Origin: JAHBXL01 sp964409775
Lineage (GTDB): Bacteria > Planctomycetota > Phycisphaerae > Phycisphaerales > UBA1924
NCBI GenBank assembly: GCA_964409775.1
Contig: CAYPEI010000014.1
Location: 31,315-95,314 of the forward strand
Length of the DNA: 64,000 nucleotides
Direction: 5' to 3'
The translations under genes were made by a program, and so were the position numbers. The notes below the pieces were generated by a model. That model was given only the letters and a program-made list of their open reading frames with translations. It did no database searches and was not told where the DNA came from. Of the stretch, positions 15,560 through 23,664 are shown piece after piece; within the stretch, counting starts at the first letter, position 1; the number at the start of each line of letters is the position of its first letter.

Positions 15560-17401
15560 ATGATTGACATTTCCCTGGTGCTTGCGTCGTCGGGGGGGAG
15601 CGGGAGCACGGGCGCGCTGGCGCTGCTGTACATCCTCGCGGCGGCGGCGCTGGTGGCGCTGGTGAGCAGGCGGCTGCACCTGGGATTGATCCCCGGCTAC
15701 CTGATCGTGGGTGCGCTGATCGGACCTTCGGCGTTCGGGCTCATCTCGGGGGACGAGGGGCGGGCGGCGGCGGTTGATATCGGCGAACTGGCGGTGATCC
15801 TGCTGATGTTCACGATCGGCCTGCACATGGACATCGAGCACATCCGCTCGGGCATGGTGCGGATCCTCACGGTGGGGATGGTCTCGACGATGGTGGGCGC
15901 GGCGGTGCTGTGGCCGGTGGGGATGGCGTTCGGGCTGAGCGCGCCGGCGGGGCTGGCGGTGGGGATGGCGCTGGCGATGTGCTCGACGGCGGTGGTGCTG
16001 GGCATTCTGCAGCGGAAGCGGGAGGTGCATTCGCTGCACGGCAGGCTGTGCATCGGGATTGCGCTGGTGCAGGATCTGCTGGCGGTGGTGGTGTTGGGGG
16101 TGCTGCCGGGGCTGGCGGTGTGGGCGCACGTTCCGGGCACGGGGCTGCCGTCGGGGGCCGAGGGCGGCATCGCGTCGATGATGGACACGCTTCCGCCGGG
16201 CTGGAAGCACCTGGCGACGGGGGCGTTTGCGCTGGGGAGCGTGGGCGTGATGCTGGGCGTGGGCAAGTATCTGCTGCCGAGCCTGCTGCGGGAGGCGAGC
16301 GAGGGCCCGGGCGGGGCGGAGGCGCTGCTGGTGATCTCGGCGGCGGTGGCGTTCGGGGCGGCGGTGCTGACGACGGTGCTGGGCTTCGGCTCGTCGCTGG
16401 GGGCGTTCCTGGCGGGCTTTCTGCTGTCGAACACGCCGTTCCGGCACCAGTTGGGCGGTCAACTCTCGCCGCTGCGGGACCTGTTCATGGCGGTGTTCTT
16501 CACGTCGGTGGGGGTGAAGATCAACCTTGCGACGGTGACGGACCTGTGGATGCCGGTGATGGTGTGCGTGGGCGCGGTGCTGGTGATCAAGGCGGCGACG
16601 GTGGGGATCTCGGTGTGGGCGGGGGGCGCGACGGCGGCGACGGCGTTCGCGGTGGGCTTTGCGCTGTGCCAGGCGGGGGAGTTCGGGCTGGTGATCATCA
16701 GCGAGTCGAACCGGCAGGGGATCCTGCTGCAGGACCAGGCGGATGCGGCGATCGCGATCGTGGTGGTGTCGCTGATCGTGGCGGCGCCGCTGTTTGACCT
16801 TGGCCGGAGGTTCGCGAACACGGTGGCGTGGATCCCGCCGGCGGGGTGGATCGCGTCGAAGGACCTGCGCGAGGTGCAGGTGCACGACGATCACGCGGCG
16901 TCGCACAAGGAGGCGGGGGGCTGGGGCGGGGGGCACGTGATCATCGCGGGGTTCGGCGTGGTGGGCAGGAACCTTGCGGAGCACTTCGGGGCGAGGGGGA
17001 TTCCGTTCGTGGTGGTGGAACTCAACCCGGCGACGGTCCGGAAGCAGGCGCAACTGGGGCGGTGGACGGTGTTCGGCGACGTGTCGAACCCGGATGTGCT
17101 GTTCTCGGCGGGGATCGACAAGGCGGAGGCGATCGTGCTGACGATCCCCGATGACGAGGCGACGGTGCGGGCGTGCCGGCAGATCCGGGAGTTGAACAAG
17201 TCGGTGTTCATCGCGGCGCGGACGAGTTTCCTGAGCAAGGCGATCGCGGCGACGAGCATGGGGGCGGACCACGTGACGGTCGAGGAACTGGTGACCGCGC
17301 AGGACATGGCCAAGCAGGTAGTGGACCGCATCGCGGGGCTGGCGTCGCGGCGCGGGGCGCAGGCCGCGGGCGCGCAGGCGGGCGCGGTCACTCCTTCGTG
17401 A
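15560..17401 (+). CDS. CPA2-type cation:proton antiporter with TrkA-N domain (KefB-like)
   Basis: A 613-residue monovalent cation:proton antiporter. The N-terminal 430 residues hold about 12 membrane helices, with family landmarks LGLIPGYLIVGALIGP, ILLMFTIGLHMDIEHI, CSTAVVLGILQ and LGAFLAGFLLSNTPF. After a linker, residues of about 465-585 form a TrkA-N Rossmann domain (VIIAGFGVVGRNLAEHFG) that senses nucleotides and gates transport. The whole resembles KefB/KefC/RosB-type systems; the ion is probably K+ or Na+. ATG at 15560 is preferred over an in-frame TTG at 15524, though no Shine-Dalgarno is obvious. It follows mnmG by 37 bases and its stop overlaps the end of the convergent UVR-motif gene. 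Confidence 0.9.
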   Translation: MIDISLVLASSGGSGSTGALALLYILAAAALVALVSRRLHLGLIPGYLIVGALIGPSAFGLISGDEGRAAAVDIGELAVILLMFTIGLHMDIEHIRSGMVRILTVGMVSTMVGAAVLWPVGMAFGLSAPAGLAVGMALAMCSTAVVLGILQRKREVHSLHGRLCIGIALVQDLLAVVVLGVLPGLAVWAHVPGTGLPSGAEGGIASMMDTLPPGWKHLATGAFALGSVGVMLGVGKYLLPSLLREASEGPGGAEALLVISAAVAFGAAVLTTVLGFGSSLGAFLAGFLLSNTPFRHQLGGQLSPLRDLFMAVFFTSVGVKINLATVTDLWMPVMVCVGAVLVIKAATVGISVWAGGATAATAFAVGFALCQAGEFGLVIISESNRQGILLQDQADAAIAIVVVSLIVAAPLFDLGRRFANTVAWIPPAGWIASKDLREVQVHDDHAASHKEAGGWGGGHVIIAGFGVVGRNLAEHFGARGIPFVVVELNPATVRKQAQLGRWTVFGDVSNPDVLFSAGIDKAEAIVLTIPDDEATVRACRQIRELNKSVFIAARTSFLSKAIAATSMGADHVTVEELVTAQDMAKQVVDRIAGLASRRGAQAAGAQAGAVTPS

Positions 17402-18158
17402 TGGAGTTGATCTCGTCGCGGAGGATGGCGGCGAGTTCGTAGTTCTCGGCCTGCAGTGCGGACTCGAGGCGCTGGCGGAGTTCGGCCTGCTGGCTGATGG
17501 GGAGTTTGGGGGTGAGGGCGTCGCGCATGCCCTTGAGGATCTGGACTTCGGCGGCCTGCTCGAACCCCTCGCTCTCGTTGACCTCGTCGAAGTGCTGGCG
17601 GAGGGCGGAGAGGCCCTCGTCGATCGCGTGGATGGCGGCCTTGGGCTCGTTGTCGGCGAGGGCCTGGCTGGCGAGCGCGCGGGCGCGCATCATGGTGATG
17701 TAGGGCCGGAACTGCTCGAGGATGTGGCGGTCGCCCTCGTTGGCGGCGTGGCGGGTGCAGAAGTCGAGGAGGCGGAGGTTGCGCGTGGTGTCGCGGACGA
17801 CGGCGTCGTAGTCCTCGAGCACCATCATGCAGACGTAGCGGTGGTAGTACTGCACGGCCTCCTCGCGGAGTTCGCGGCAGTCTTCCTCGGAGAGCGTGAA
17901 GCCGGCGGCGGAGCCCTTCTCGGAGACGTGGTCGTCGAGGCGGGACTCGTGGTACTCGAGGAGGCTCTCGAAACCGTGCGGGCGCTGGCCGTCGGGACGG
18001 CCGGAGGCTCGCATCTGCAGGACGCCCAGGTCGAGGCGGAGTTGGATGCGGGGATCGCCGTCGTCGCCGTCGATGAGGCGGACGTTGATCTTGCCGGGCT
18101 CGTAGGGCCAGTCGTTGAGGATGGGGGTGATGTCAGCACTCACGTTGGGCCCCAGCAT
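17388..18158 (-). CDS. UvrB/UvrC (UVR) motif-containing protein
   Basis: A soluble protein of about 256 residues. The only motif recognised is a C-terminal UVR helix pair (RQRLESALQAENYELAAILR), the short element by which UvrB and UvrC contact each other, also found in Clp adaptors. The rest is helical with charged stretches (ILNDWPYEPGKINVRLIDGD near the N-terminus) and no catalytic motif or zinc cysteines, so it is not McsA. It is separated from the divergent sigma factor gene by 353 bases. ATG 18158 is used; a GTG 15 bases downstream is possible. Function unknown. Confidence 0.78.
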   Translation of the reverse strand: MLGPNVSADITPILNDWPYEPGKINVRLIDGDDGDPRIQLRLDLGVLQMRASGRPDGQRPHGFESLLEYHESRLDDHVSEKGSAAGFTLSEEDCRELREEAVQYYHRYVCMMVLEDYDAVVRDTTRNLRLLDFCTRHAANEGDRHILEQFRPYITMMRARALASQALADNEPKAAIHAIDEGLSALRQHFDEVNESEGFEQAAEVQILKGMRDALTPKLPISQQAELRQRLESALQAENYELAAILRDEINSITKE

Positions 18159-18511
18159 ATCCCCTGCGCGTGCGGCGGCTCGGGCGGAGGGGATGATCAA
18201 AGGTACCCTTTTGATACGCACCCGGGCAAGGAATAGATCGCTTTGATTGGTCTTTGACAGGTGGGGGTGGGACGAATAGGACGGGAGGAGGACCGATAAT
18301 CAGGTCGGGCGGGTCGGGCTGGGCAACCTTTGCCCGGCGGGAGGGGCGGATTCCACCTGAAGAGGGTATCGCGAACAAGGAGAAAACTTGACAGGTCGAT
18401 GCAACCCCGGCGACCGAGGTATCGAACCGTCAGGTGGACGGGAGGTCGGGTGTCCGTGCACTCCGCCCCCTTGCCTCCGGCGGTTCTCGCCGTAGAGAAG
18501 GGTGCACGACA
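18159..18511. other. Divergent intergenic region before the sigma factor gene
   Basis: 353 bases between the UVR-motif gene and the sigma factor gene. On the plus strand the nonamer TTGACAGGT occurs twice, at 18253-18261 and 18388-18396. TTGACA is a consensus -35 box, but neither copy has a convincing TATAAT-like box at 16-18 bases. They may be promoter parts or a regulator site. A small inverted repeat lies near 18199-18216 (atcaaaggtacccttttgat). I see no gene here. Confidence 0.4.
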
Positions 18512-19450
18512 GTGCGAGCCGTGAAGTTCTCCAAAGCGCCGTCCCGGACGGAGTTGCAGTCTGGCCTTCAGTTGTACCTCAAGCAGATCAACGAGGTACC
18601 TCTGCTGACGGCCGATGACGAGAAGACTCTGGGCTGGGCCATCATCAACGACAACTGCCCGAAGGCCCGGGAGCGGATGATCCGCGCGAACCTGAGGCTG
18701 GTGGTGTCGATCGCGAAGAACTATGCGAACCGGGGCCTGCTGCTGCAGGACCTGATCGAGGAGGGGAACGTGGGGCTGCTGCGCGCGGTGGAGGGCTTTG
18801 ACCCTGCGCAGGGTGCGCGGTTCAGCACGTATGCGTCGTGGTGGATCAAGCAGGCGATCAAGCGCGCGTTGATCAACGCGGTGCAGCCGATCCACGTTCC
18901 GGCGTACATGGTGGAGTTGATCGCGCGGTGGAAGCAGGCGTCGCAGAAACTCGAGCGTTCGCTGGGACGGCCGCCGTCGCTGCCGGAACTTGCCGAGGAG
19001 ATGCAACTCCCGCTGAAGAAGATGCGGATCATCAAGCGGGCGGTGAAGGCGTTCCGGGCGCCGGCGCAGGCTCCGCTGGACGACAACGGCGACGTGATGA
19101 ACATCGGCGATCTGATCGCCGACGAGCGGGGCGGCCCGCCGGAGGACATGGTTTTCAAGGACGATGAACTCAAGACGATCCGGCGGCTGCTGGACGCGAT
19201 CGACGAGCGTGAGGCGAGGATTCTGCGGCTGCGGTTCGGCCTCGACGGGCAGGAGCCGTTGACGCTGAAGCAGATCGCGCAGGAGATCGGGATTTCACGG
19301 GAACGGGTGCGGCAGATCGCCGACGAGGCGCTTGAGAAACTGAATGCGCAGGTGAACGACGACCGGCCGAGCCGGTTCTTCCAGGAGCAGCGGTCGGCGC
19401 TCCTGGACGACGAGCCGGGGTCCGGGCAGCGGTACGCCCGGGCGAGTTAG
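18512..19450 (+). CDS. RpoD-like sigma-70 family RNA polymerase sigma factor
   Basis: A 312-residue primary-type sigma factor, much shorter than full RpoD because it lacks region 1.1 and the non-conserved insert. Visible are region 1.2 (LQLYLKQINEVPLLTADDE), region 2 (RMIRANLRLVVSIAKNYANR, then DLIEEGNVGLLRAVEGFDP, RFSTYASWWIKQAI), region 3, and region 4 (EARILRLRFGLDG, TLKQIAQEIGISRERVRQI). All DNA-contact segments match housekeeping or stress group-2 sigmas. GTG 18512 is chosen because AAGGG lies nine bases upstream; a second GTG nine bases on is possible. A strong terminator follows at 19496. Whether it is the main sigma or an alternative one cannot be told from this window. Confidence 0.95.
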   Translation: MRAVKFSKAPSRTELQSGLQLYLKQINEVPLLTADDEKTLGWAIINDNCPKARERMIRANLRLVVSIAKNYANRGLLLQDLIEEGNVGLLRAVEGFDPAQGARFSTYASWWIKQAIKRALINAVQPIHVPAYMVELIARWKQASQKLERSLGRPPSLPELAEEMQLPLKKMRIIKRAVKAFRAPAQAPLDDNGDVMNIGDLIADERGGPPEDMVFKDDELKTIRRLLDAIDEREARILRLRFGLDGQEPLTLKQIAQEIGISRERVRQIADEALEKLNAQVNDDRPSRFFQEQRSALLDDEPGSGQRYARAS

Positions 19451-19495
19451 CCTCGCGGCGGCGGAACAGGAACACAACCTCTCTCGCGGTTTGGT

Positions 19496-19531
19496 CCCCG
19501 GGCGTCCTCAAGGGCGCCCGGGGCTGTTTTT
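19496..19531 (+). terminator. Rho-independent terminator of the sigma factor gene
   Basis: Nine-base GC-only arms (19496-19504 and 19515-19523) around a ten-base loop are followed by ctgttttt. It lies 45 bases after the sigma factor stop and points with the gene. Confidence 0.88.
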
Positions 19532-19673
19532 GGCCGATCGGACCGGGATCCGGGGCGGTCCGGGCGCGGTAAGGGAGGATGGGCCGTGCTAGACTTGGCC
19601 CCCCTTGGTTCGTTCCCGGAGTCCTCTTCCCCGGCCGGCACTCGCCGGCGGCCATCGCAGGAGCGCAGCGCTG

Positions 19674-21290
19674 ATGCGGAACAGTCTGACGAAGATGCAC
19701 GGATTCGGCGGGCGCATCGCGGCGGCGGTGCTCATCGTGGGCGCGATGTTCACGCCGGCGGCGATCGGGCAGGCCGATGATGCGCTGGAGAACATCAACC
19801 GGCAGTTCAAGCAGGTTCCGACGGACAAGCGGTCGGACCTGATCCTGCTGCCGGTGCTGGATGAGATCAAGGACCCGCCGGCGTCGCTGACGACGTTCAC
19901 GCAGCCGTGGCTGCGCAACGCCGCGCACCGTGCGGCGGTGATGGCGTCGAGCGGTCCGGACTGGGCCAACTGGAAGGCGTGGGCGGAGGGCGCGACGCAG
20001 AAGGCGGTGCTGGCGACGCTGCCGAAGATCACCGAAGAGACGGATGCGCGGCGTGCGTTCGCGTTTGCGCAGCCGTACGGGACCGAGGGCGTCAGCGTCG
20101 AGATGATCACGAAGGAGATGTACACGGACCTGGGCGACCCGCCGCTGCTGGCGCGGGCGCGGCACCTGTACATGCCGAAGATGCGCACGATGGAGGTGCT
20201 CGTGCACGTGGAGGCGTCGCGGCTGGCGGAGGCCGGCCAGGTCGACGATGCGCTGACGCTGATGACGCAGTGGGGGCTGTTTGCGCGGCAGTTCGCCGAC
20301 CGGCCGATGCTGGTCGAGAAACTGTGGGCGCTGGAGGCGATTGAACTCGCGCTGGTCCGGATCCGGGACATCGCGTATGTCGACTTCCGTTCGGCCAGTC
20401 GCAAGGCCACGACGGGCACACTGGTGGATGTTTTCGAGAAGTTGCTGCCCAAGGCCTACACCGATGTCAATCGGCTGACGCCGCCCGAGGGTGAGTATGC
20501 GGCGAAACTGCAGTTGATCGGGCGGGTGATGGAGCCGGGGGGCGAGGTGATCGAGCGGGAGTTCGCCAAGGAGATGTCGCGGATCACGACGGTGGACCGG
20601 CCGCTGCGGCGGTTCGCGGCGGCGGCGTACTGGAGCGAGGTCCGGGCGGCGCACGCGGGCGACCTGGAGACCCGGCGCGAACTCGAGCGGGTGCGGAACG
20701 ACTGGCAGACGCGGTGGAACCTGTCGTACTTCGACCCGATCCTGCAGAACAAGACGGAGTTCGACAAGAACGTGCGCGGTCAGGCGAAGTTCGCGGTGAT
20801 CGACGTGGGCCTGGGCCGGATCGAGGAACTGTTTGCGATCCGCCAGCGGCTGAAGACGGAGGCGGCGGGGACGCGGATGAGCCTCGCGGCGTATGCGTTC
20901 GTGGTGGCGAACAACCGACTTCCGCCGGGGCTGGCGGCGGTTCGTCCGACGTTCACGAAGGGCGCGGCGATCGACAAGGACCCGTACAGTTCGCCGCAGA
21001 AGAAACTGGACCTGCAGTTCTTCGTGCCGGGGAAGGACACGCCGCGGAACTCGCTGGGGCAGGAAACGCCGTACGTCATCAGCATGTTCCCGCCGAAGCC
21101 GTTGCCGGAGTTTGAGGTGCCGATGCGGTCGGACCAGTTCGTGATCTACTCCGTCGGTCCGGACGACCTGGCGTCGATGTGCCTGAACGCGACGCAGGAC
21201 CGGACGGGCGTGCGCGGGGACTACCTGCTGTGGCCGCCGTTCATGTCGCTTGGGCGCGCGTACCTGATCGAGAAGGGCGAGTTGCGCTGA
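19674..21290 (+). CDS. Secreted protein of unknown function, 538 residues
   Basis: I do not recognise the family. AGGAG precedes the ATG. Residues 1-35 look like a signal peptide (IAAAVLIVGAMFTPAAIGQA), so the product is exported. The body is largely helical and repetitive in feel (VLVHVEASRLAEAGQVDDAL). The last 50 residues (DQFVIYSVGPDDLASMCL, GDYLLWPP) recall the C-terminal pattern of pseudopilin-like proteins of planctomycetes, where YSVGPD is followed by DIVFWPP-like endings. That resemblance is an inference from memory. It sits alone between the sigma factor terminator and trxB. Confidence 0.72.
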   Translation: MRNSLTKMHGFGGRIAAAVLIVGAMFTPAAIGQADDALENINRQFKQVPTDKRSDLILLPVLDEIKDPPASLTTFTQPWLRNAAHRAAVMASSGPDWANWKAWAEGATQKAVLATLPKITEETDARRAFAFAQPYGTEGVSVEMITKEMYTDLGDPPLLARARHLYMPKMRTMEVLVHVEASRLAEAGQVDDALTLMTQWGLFARQFADRPMLVEKLWALEAIELALVRIRDIAYVDFRSASRKATTGTLVDVFEKLLPKAYTDVNRLTPPEGEYAAKLQLIGRVMEPGGEVIEREFAKEMSRITTVDRPLRRFAAAAYWSEVRAAHAGDLETRRELERVRNDWQTRWNLSYFDPILQNKTEFDKNVRGQAKFAVIDVGLGRIEELFAIRQRLKTEAAGTRMSLAAYAFVVANNRLPPGLAAVRPTFTKGAAIDKDPYSSPQKKLDLQFFVPGKDTPRNSLGQETPYVISMFPPKPLPEFEVPMRSDQFVIYSVGPDDLASMCLNATQDRTGVRGDYLLWPPFMSLGRAYLIEKGELR

Positions 21291-21395
21291 GCGGGGGGGC
21301 CGGGCGGCCGGCTCTTCGCACATCGGATCCGTCGCGAGCGTATGGAGCATTTTCAGCGCGGGCGGGGCTTGCCTCGACCGGGAGTTTCAGCATTC

Positions 21396-22388
21396 ATGGC
21401 ACAGACTGGCGAAGCACACAAAGTCGTCATCATCGGATCGGGCCCGGCGGGCTGGACCGCGGCGATCTACGCGGCGCGCGCGAAACTCGACCCGGTGGTG
21501 TATACGGGCGTGCCGAAGCAGGACCCGGGGCCGATCCTGCCGGGCGGGCAGTTGATGCTGACGACGGAGGTTGAGAACTACCCGGGCTTCCCGGCGGGTG
21601 TCGTGGGTCCGGAGATGATGAGCCTGTTTCAGAAGCAGGCGGAGCGGTTCGGGACGAAGGTGCTGATGGAGGACATCGCGAGGTGTGAGTTCTCGCGGAC
21701 GGCGGGCGTGCCGCACGTGCTGCACACGGCCGAGGGCACGGCCATCAAGGCGCGCGCGGTGATCATCGCGACGGGGGCGACGGCGAACTGGCTGGGGCTG
21801 CCGAACGAGATGCGTCTGGCGACGACGGGCGGGGGCGTGTCGGCGTGCGCGGTGTGCGACGGCGCGCTGCCGGCGTTCCGCAACAAGCCGCTGGGGGTGA
21901 TCGGCGGCGGCGACACGGCGATGGAGGAGGCGACGTACCTGACGAAGTTCGCCTCGACGGTGTACATCATTCACCGGCGCGATGCGCTCCGGGCGAGCAG
22001 GATCATGCAGGACCGGTTCCTGTCGCGTCCGAACGCGAAGGTGCTGTGGAACAAGGTGGTGGTGGATGTGCTGGGCGATGCGCACATCACGGGGGTGCTG
22101 CTGGAGGACACCGTCACCAAGGAACGCTCGACGCTGGAACTGGGCGGTCTGTTCATCGCGATCGGTCATACCCCGGCGACGAAGTTCCTGAAGGGCTCGG
22201 GGATCGAGTTTGACTCGAGCGGGTACATCGCGCTGAAGCAACGGAACAGTTCCACGAACATCCCGGGCGTTTTCGCCGCGGGCGACGTGGCCGACGAGCA
22301 CTACCGCCAGGCGGTGACGGCGGCGGGGATGGGGTGCCAGGCGGCGATCGACGCGGAGCGGTGGCTGGCGGCGCAGGGCGTGGATTGA
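21396..22388 (+). CDS. trxB: Thioredoxin reductase
   Basis: Uses NADPH and FAD to reduce thioredoxin. The 330-residue protein carries the FAD motif GSGPAGWTAAIYAARA, the GGQLMLTTEVENYPGFP segment, the redox pair CAVC (C151, C154) followed by DG, the NADPH motif GGGDTAMEEA with HRRDALRAS, and the closing GVFAAGDVADEHYRQAVTA. The ATG at 21396 starts just before the first strand. An in-frame ATG at 21342 would add an 18-residue extension not expected in the family. Its stop is three bases from the end of the convergent methyltransferase gene. Confidence 0.96.
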   Translation: MAQTGEAHKVVIIGSGPAGWTAAIYAARAKLDPVVYTGVPKQDPGPILPGGQLMLTTEVENYPGFPAGVVGPEMMSLFQKQAERFGTKVLMEDIARCEFSRTAGVPHVLHTAEGTAIKARAVIIATGATANWLGLPNEMRLATTGGGVSACAVCDGALPAFRNKPLGVIGGGDTAMEEATYLTKFASTVYIIHRRDALRASRIMQDRFLSRPNAKVLWNKVVVDVLGDAHITGVLLEDTVTKERSTLELGGLFIAIGHTPATKFLKGSGIEFDSSGYIALKQRNSSTNIPGVFAAGDVADEHYRQAVTAAGMGCQAAIDAERWLAAQGVD

Positions 22389-22391
22389 GAC

Positions 22392-23189
22392 CTACCGCCG
22401 CGCGACGACGTAGACGCTGAATGAGTCGCTGAGTTCGTTGCTGTCCTCGATGGGCAGGACGTGGTAGCGGTCGTCGTCGTCGACGGCTTCGGCGAAGCGC
22501 GGGTAGAACTGCACTTCGCGGAAGCCGGCTTCGAGCATGGCGTCGGCGAGTTCGGGGGGGCTCCAGAGGCGCCAGTCGTAGACGAAGGCATCGGGGAGTT
22601 TCAGGGGCTTTTTGCCTGCGGAGCCGGCGCGAACCTCGAAGTGGATGGCGTTCTGGACGCGTGCGCGGAGGGGGTCGGTGGTGCGGTGCTCCCAGGTGTA
22701 GGTGATCTTCTCGCCGGCGGGGCCGTCGACGAGGCGCTTGATGCGGCCGGTGAAGAAGCAGTCGGCGCCGGCGTAGATATCGCAGGCGAAGAGGCCGCGG
22801 GCGGCGAGTCGCGAGCGGGCGTGCTTGAGATAGGCGACCAGCGCCGGGCGTGTGTGGAGTTCGCAGATGGAGAAGTTCTGCACGGTGATGATGTCGCACC
22901 GGTCGCGGACGGCGAGGACATCGGCGAGGATGTAGGTGATGCGACCGGCGGCGCGGGAGTCGGACAGGCCCGGGTCGCGAGATTGCGCAGCGGCGAGCGT
23001 GGCGGCATCGTGATCGACGGCGACCGCGGTGCATCCGGCATGCAGCGCGATCCATGCGCGGGAGATGGCCGCGGAGCCGCAGAAGTCCTCGCCCAGCGTG
23101 CGGGGCGAGCGGCCGTGGATGGCGCGGAGCATTTTGGCGTCGTAATCGGGAGACTGGACGCAGAGTTCGTAGAGAGAGAACTTGTCCAT
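22392..23189 (-). CDS. SAM-dependent methyltransferase (class I)
   Basis: A 265-residue protein with a class I methyltransferase fold. Motif I is in TLGEDFCGSAAISRAW, an acidic loop in AVAVDHDAATLAAA, and a later strand in DIITVQNFSICELHTRPAL. The substrate is not evident. The frame is open upstream through a 38-bp repeat, where it would code for SHFRLPTSDFPLP. The ATG at 23189 (MDKFSLYELCVQ) is chosen because that extension is repeat DNA. It lies directly downstream of the four-helix-bundle gene, with only the repeat between them, so the two may share a transcript. Confidence 0.82.
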   Translation of the reverse strand: MDKFSLYELCVQSPDYDAKMLRAIHGRSPRTLGEDFCGSAAISRAWIALHAGCTAVAVDHDAATLAAAQSRDPGLSDSRAAGRITYILADVLAVRDRCDIITVQNFSICELHTRPALVAYLKHARSRLAARGLFACDIYAGADCFFTGRIKRLVDGPAGEKITYTWEHRTTDPLRARVQNAIHFEVRAGSAGKKPLKLPDAFVYDWRLWSPPELADAMLEAGFREVQFYPRFAEAVDDDDRYHVLPIEDSNELSDSFSVYVVARR

Positions 23190-23227
23190 TGGAAGTGGGA
23201 AGTCGGAAGTGGGAAGTCGGAAGTGAC
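23190..23227. repeat. Short repeat filling the gap between two genes
   Basis: The 38 bases between the stop of the four-helix-bundle gene and the start of the methyltransferase gene consist of the word ggaagtgggaagtc and variants, about two and a half copies. It exactly fills the gap. The minus-strand reading is cacttccgacttcc, related in wording to the repeat at 23619-23655. Confidence 0.75.
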
Positions 23228-23590
23228 TCATGATCCTGCTCTTTGCCGCTTGGTCGAGACGATCGATGCAACGATCATCGCAGTGATCTCGTCGCACTCC
23301 TTGAGAAGGGGCGCAAGGCGCGATGGCTTGATCAACCCGGAAGCGCCGAGCAGGTCGAGCCAGTATGCGGACTCGTCGGCCTCCTCTTCCACGATCGAGA
23401 GTTTATTGATGAAGTCCGCACGTGATCTGGCGCGCTTTGCCGCCCGATAGTTCGCGCCTACGGATGTCGCCGATCGGAGGAGTTGCTTGCCCAACACGCC
23501 GCCTACCTGGCACTGCGGCAGAGCCTGGACTAGGCGAATGACGCGCAACGCGAATTCTCGGGTGCGGATCTTCAGGTCGGTGTTGGCCAT
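23228..23590 (-). CDS. Four-helix-bundle protein (S23/TIGR02436-like)
   Basis: A 120-residue helical protein of the family first noted as ORFs in 23S rRNA intervening sequences. Characteristic are LKIRTREFALRVIRLVQALP, LLRSATSVGANYRAAKRARS, DFINKLSIVEEEADESAYWL and the C-terminal helix ECDEITAMIVAS. Members form small bundles or pentamers; their role is unresolved, and many are encoded in ordinary intergenic positions such as this. The region on both sides is repeat DNA (23190-23227, 23619-23655), so the gene may have been moved or duplicated with such repeats, which is only a suggestion. Confidence 0.88.
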   Translation of the reverse strand: MANTDLKIRTREFALRVIRLVQALPQCQVGGVLGKQLLRSATSVGANYRAAKRARSRADFINKLSIVEEEADESAYWLDLLGASGLIKPSRLAPLLKECDEITAMIVASIVSTKRQRAGS

Positions 23591-23618
23591 CAGGCCAGTT
23601 TACAGCATCAAGGGGCAC

Positions 23619-23655
23619 ACACACCATCCGACATCCGACATCCCGCATCTCACTT
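23619..23655. repeat. Short-word repeat (catccga type)
   Basis: A run of accatccgacatccgacatc, followed by ccgcatctcacttccgag, lies between the four-helix-bundle gene and the ABC permease gene. It reads as HPTSDIPHLTSEF in one frame, a kind of spurious peptide common in repeat-rich environmental genomes. Confidence 0.65.
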
Positions 23656-23664
23656 CCGAGTTCG

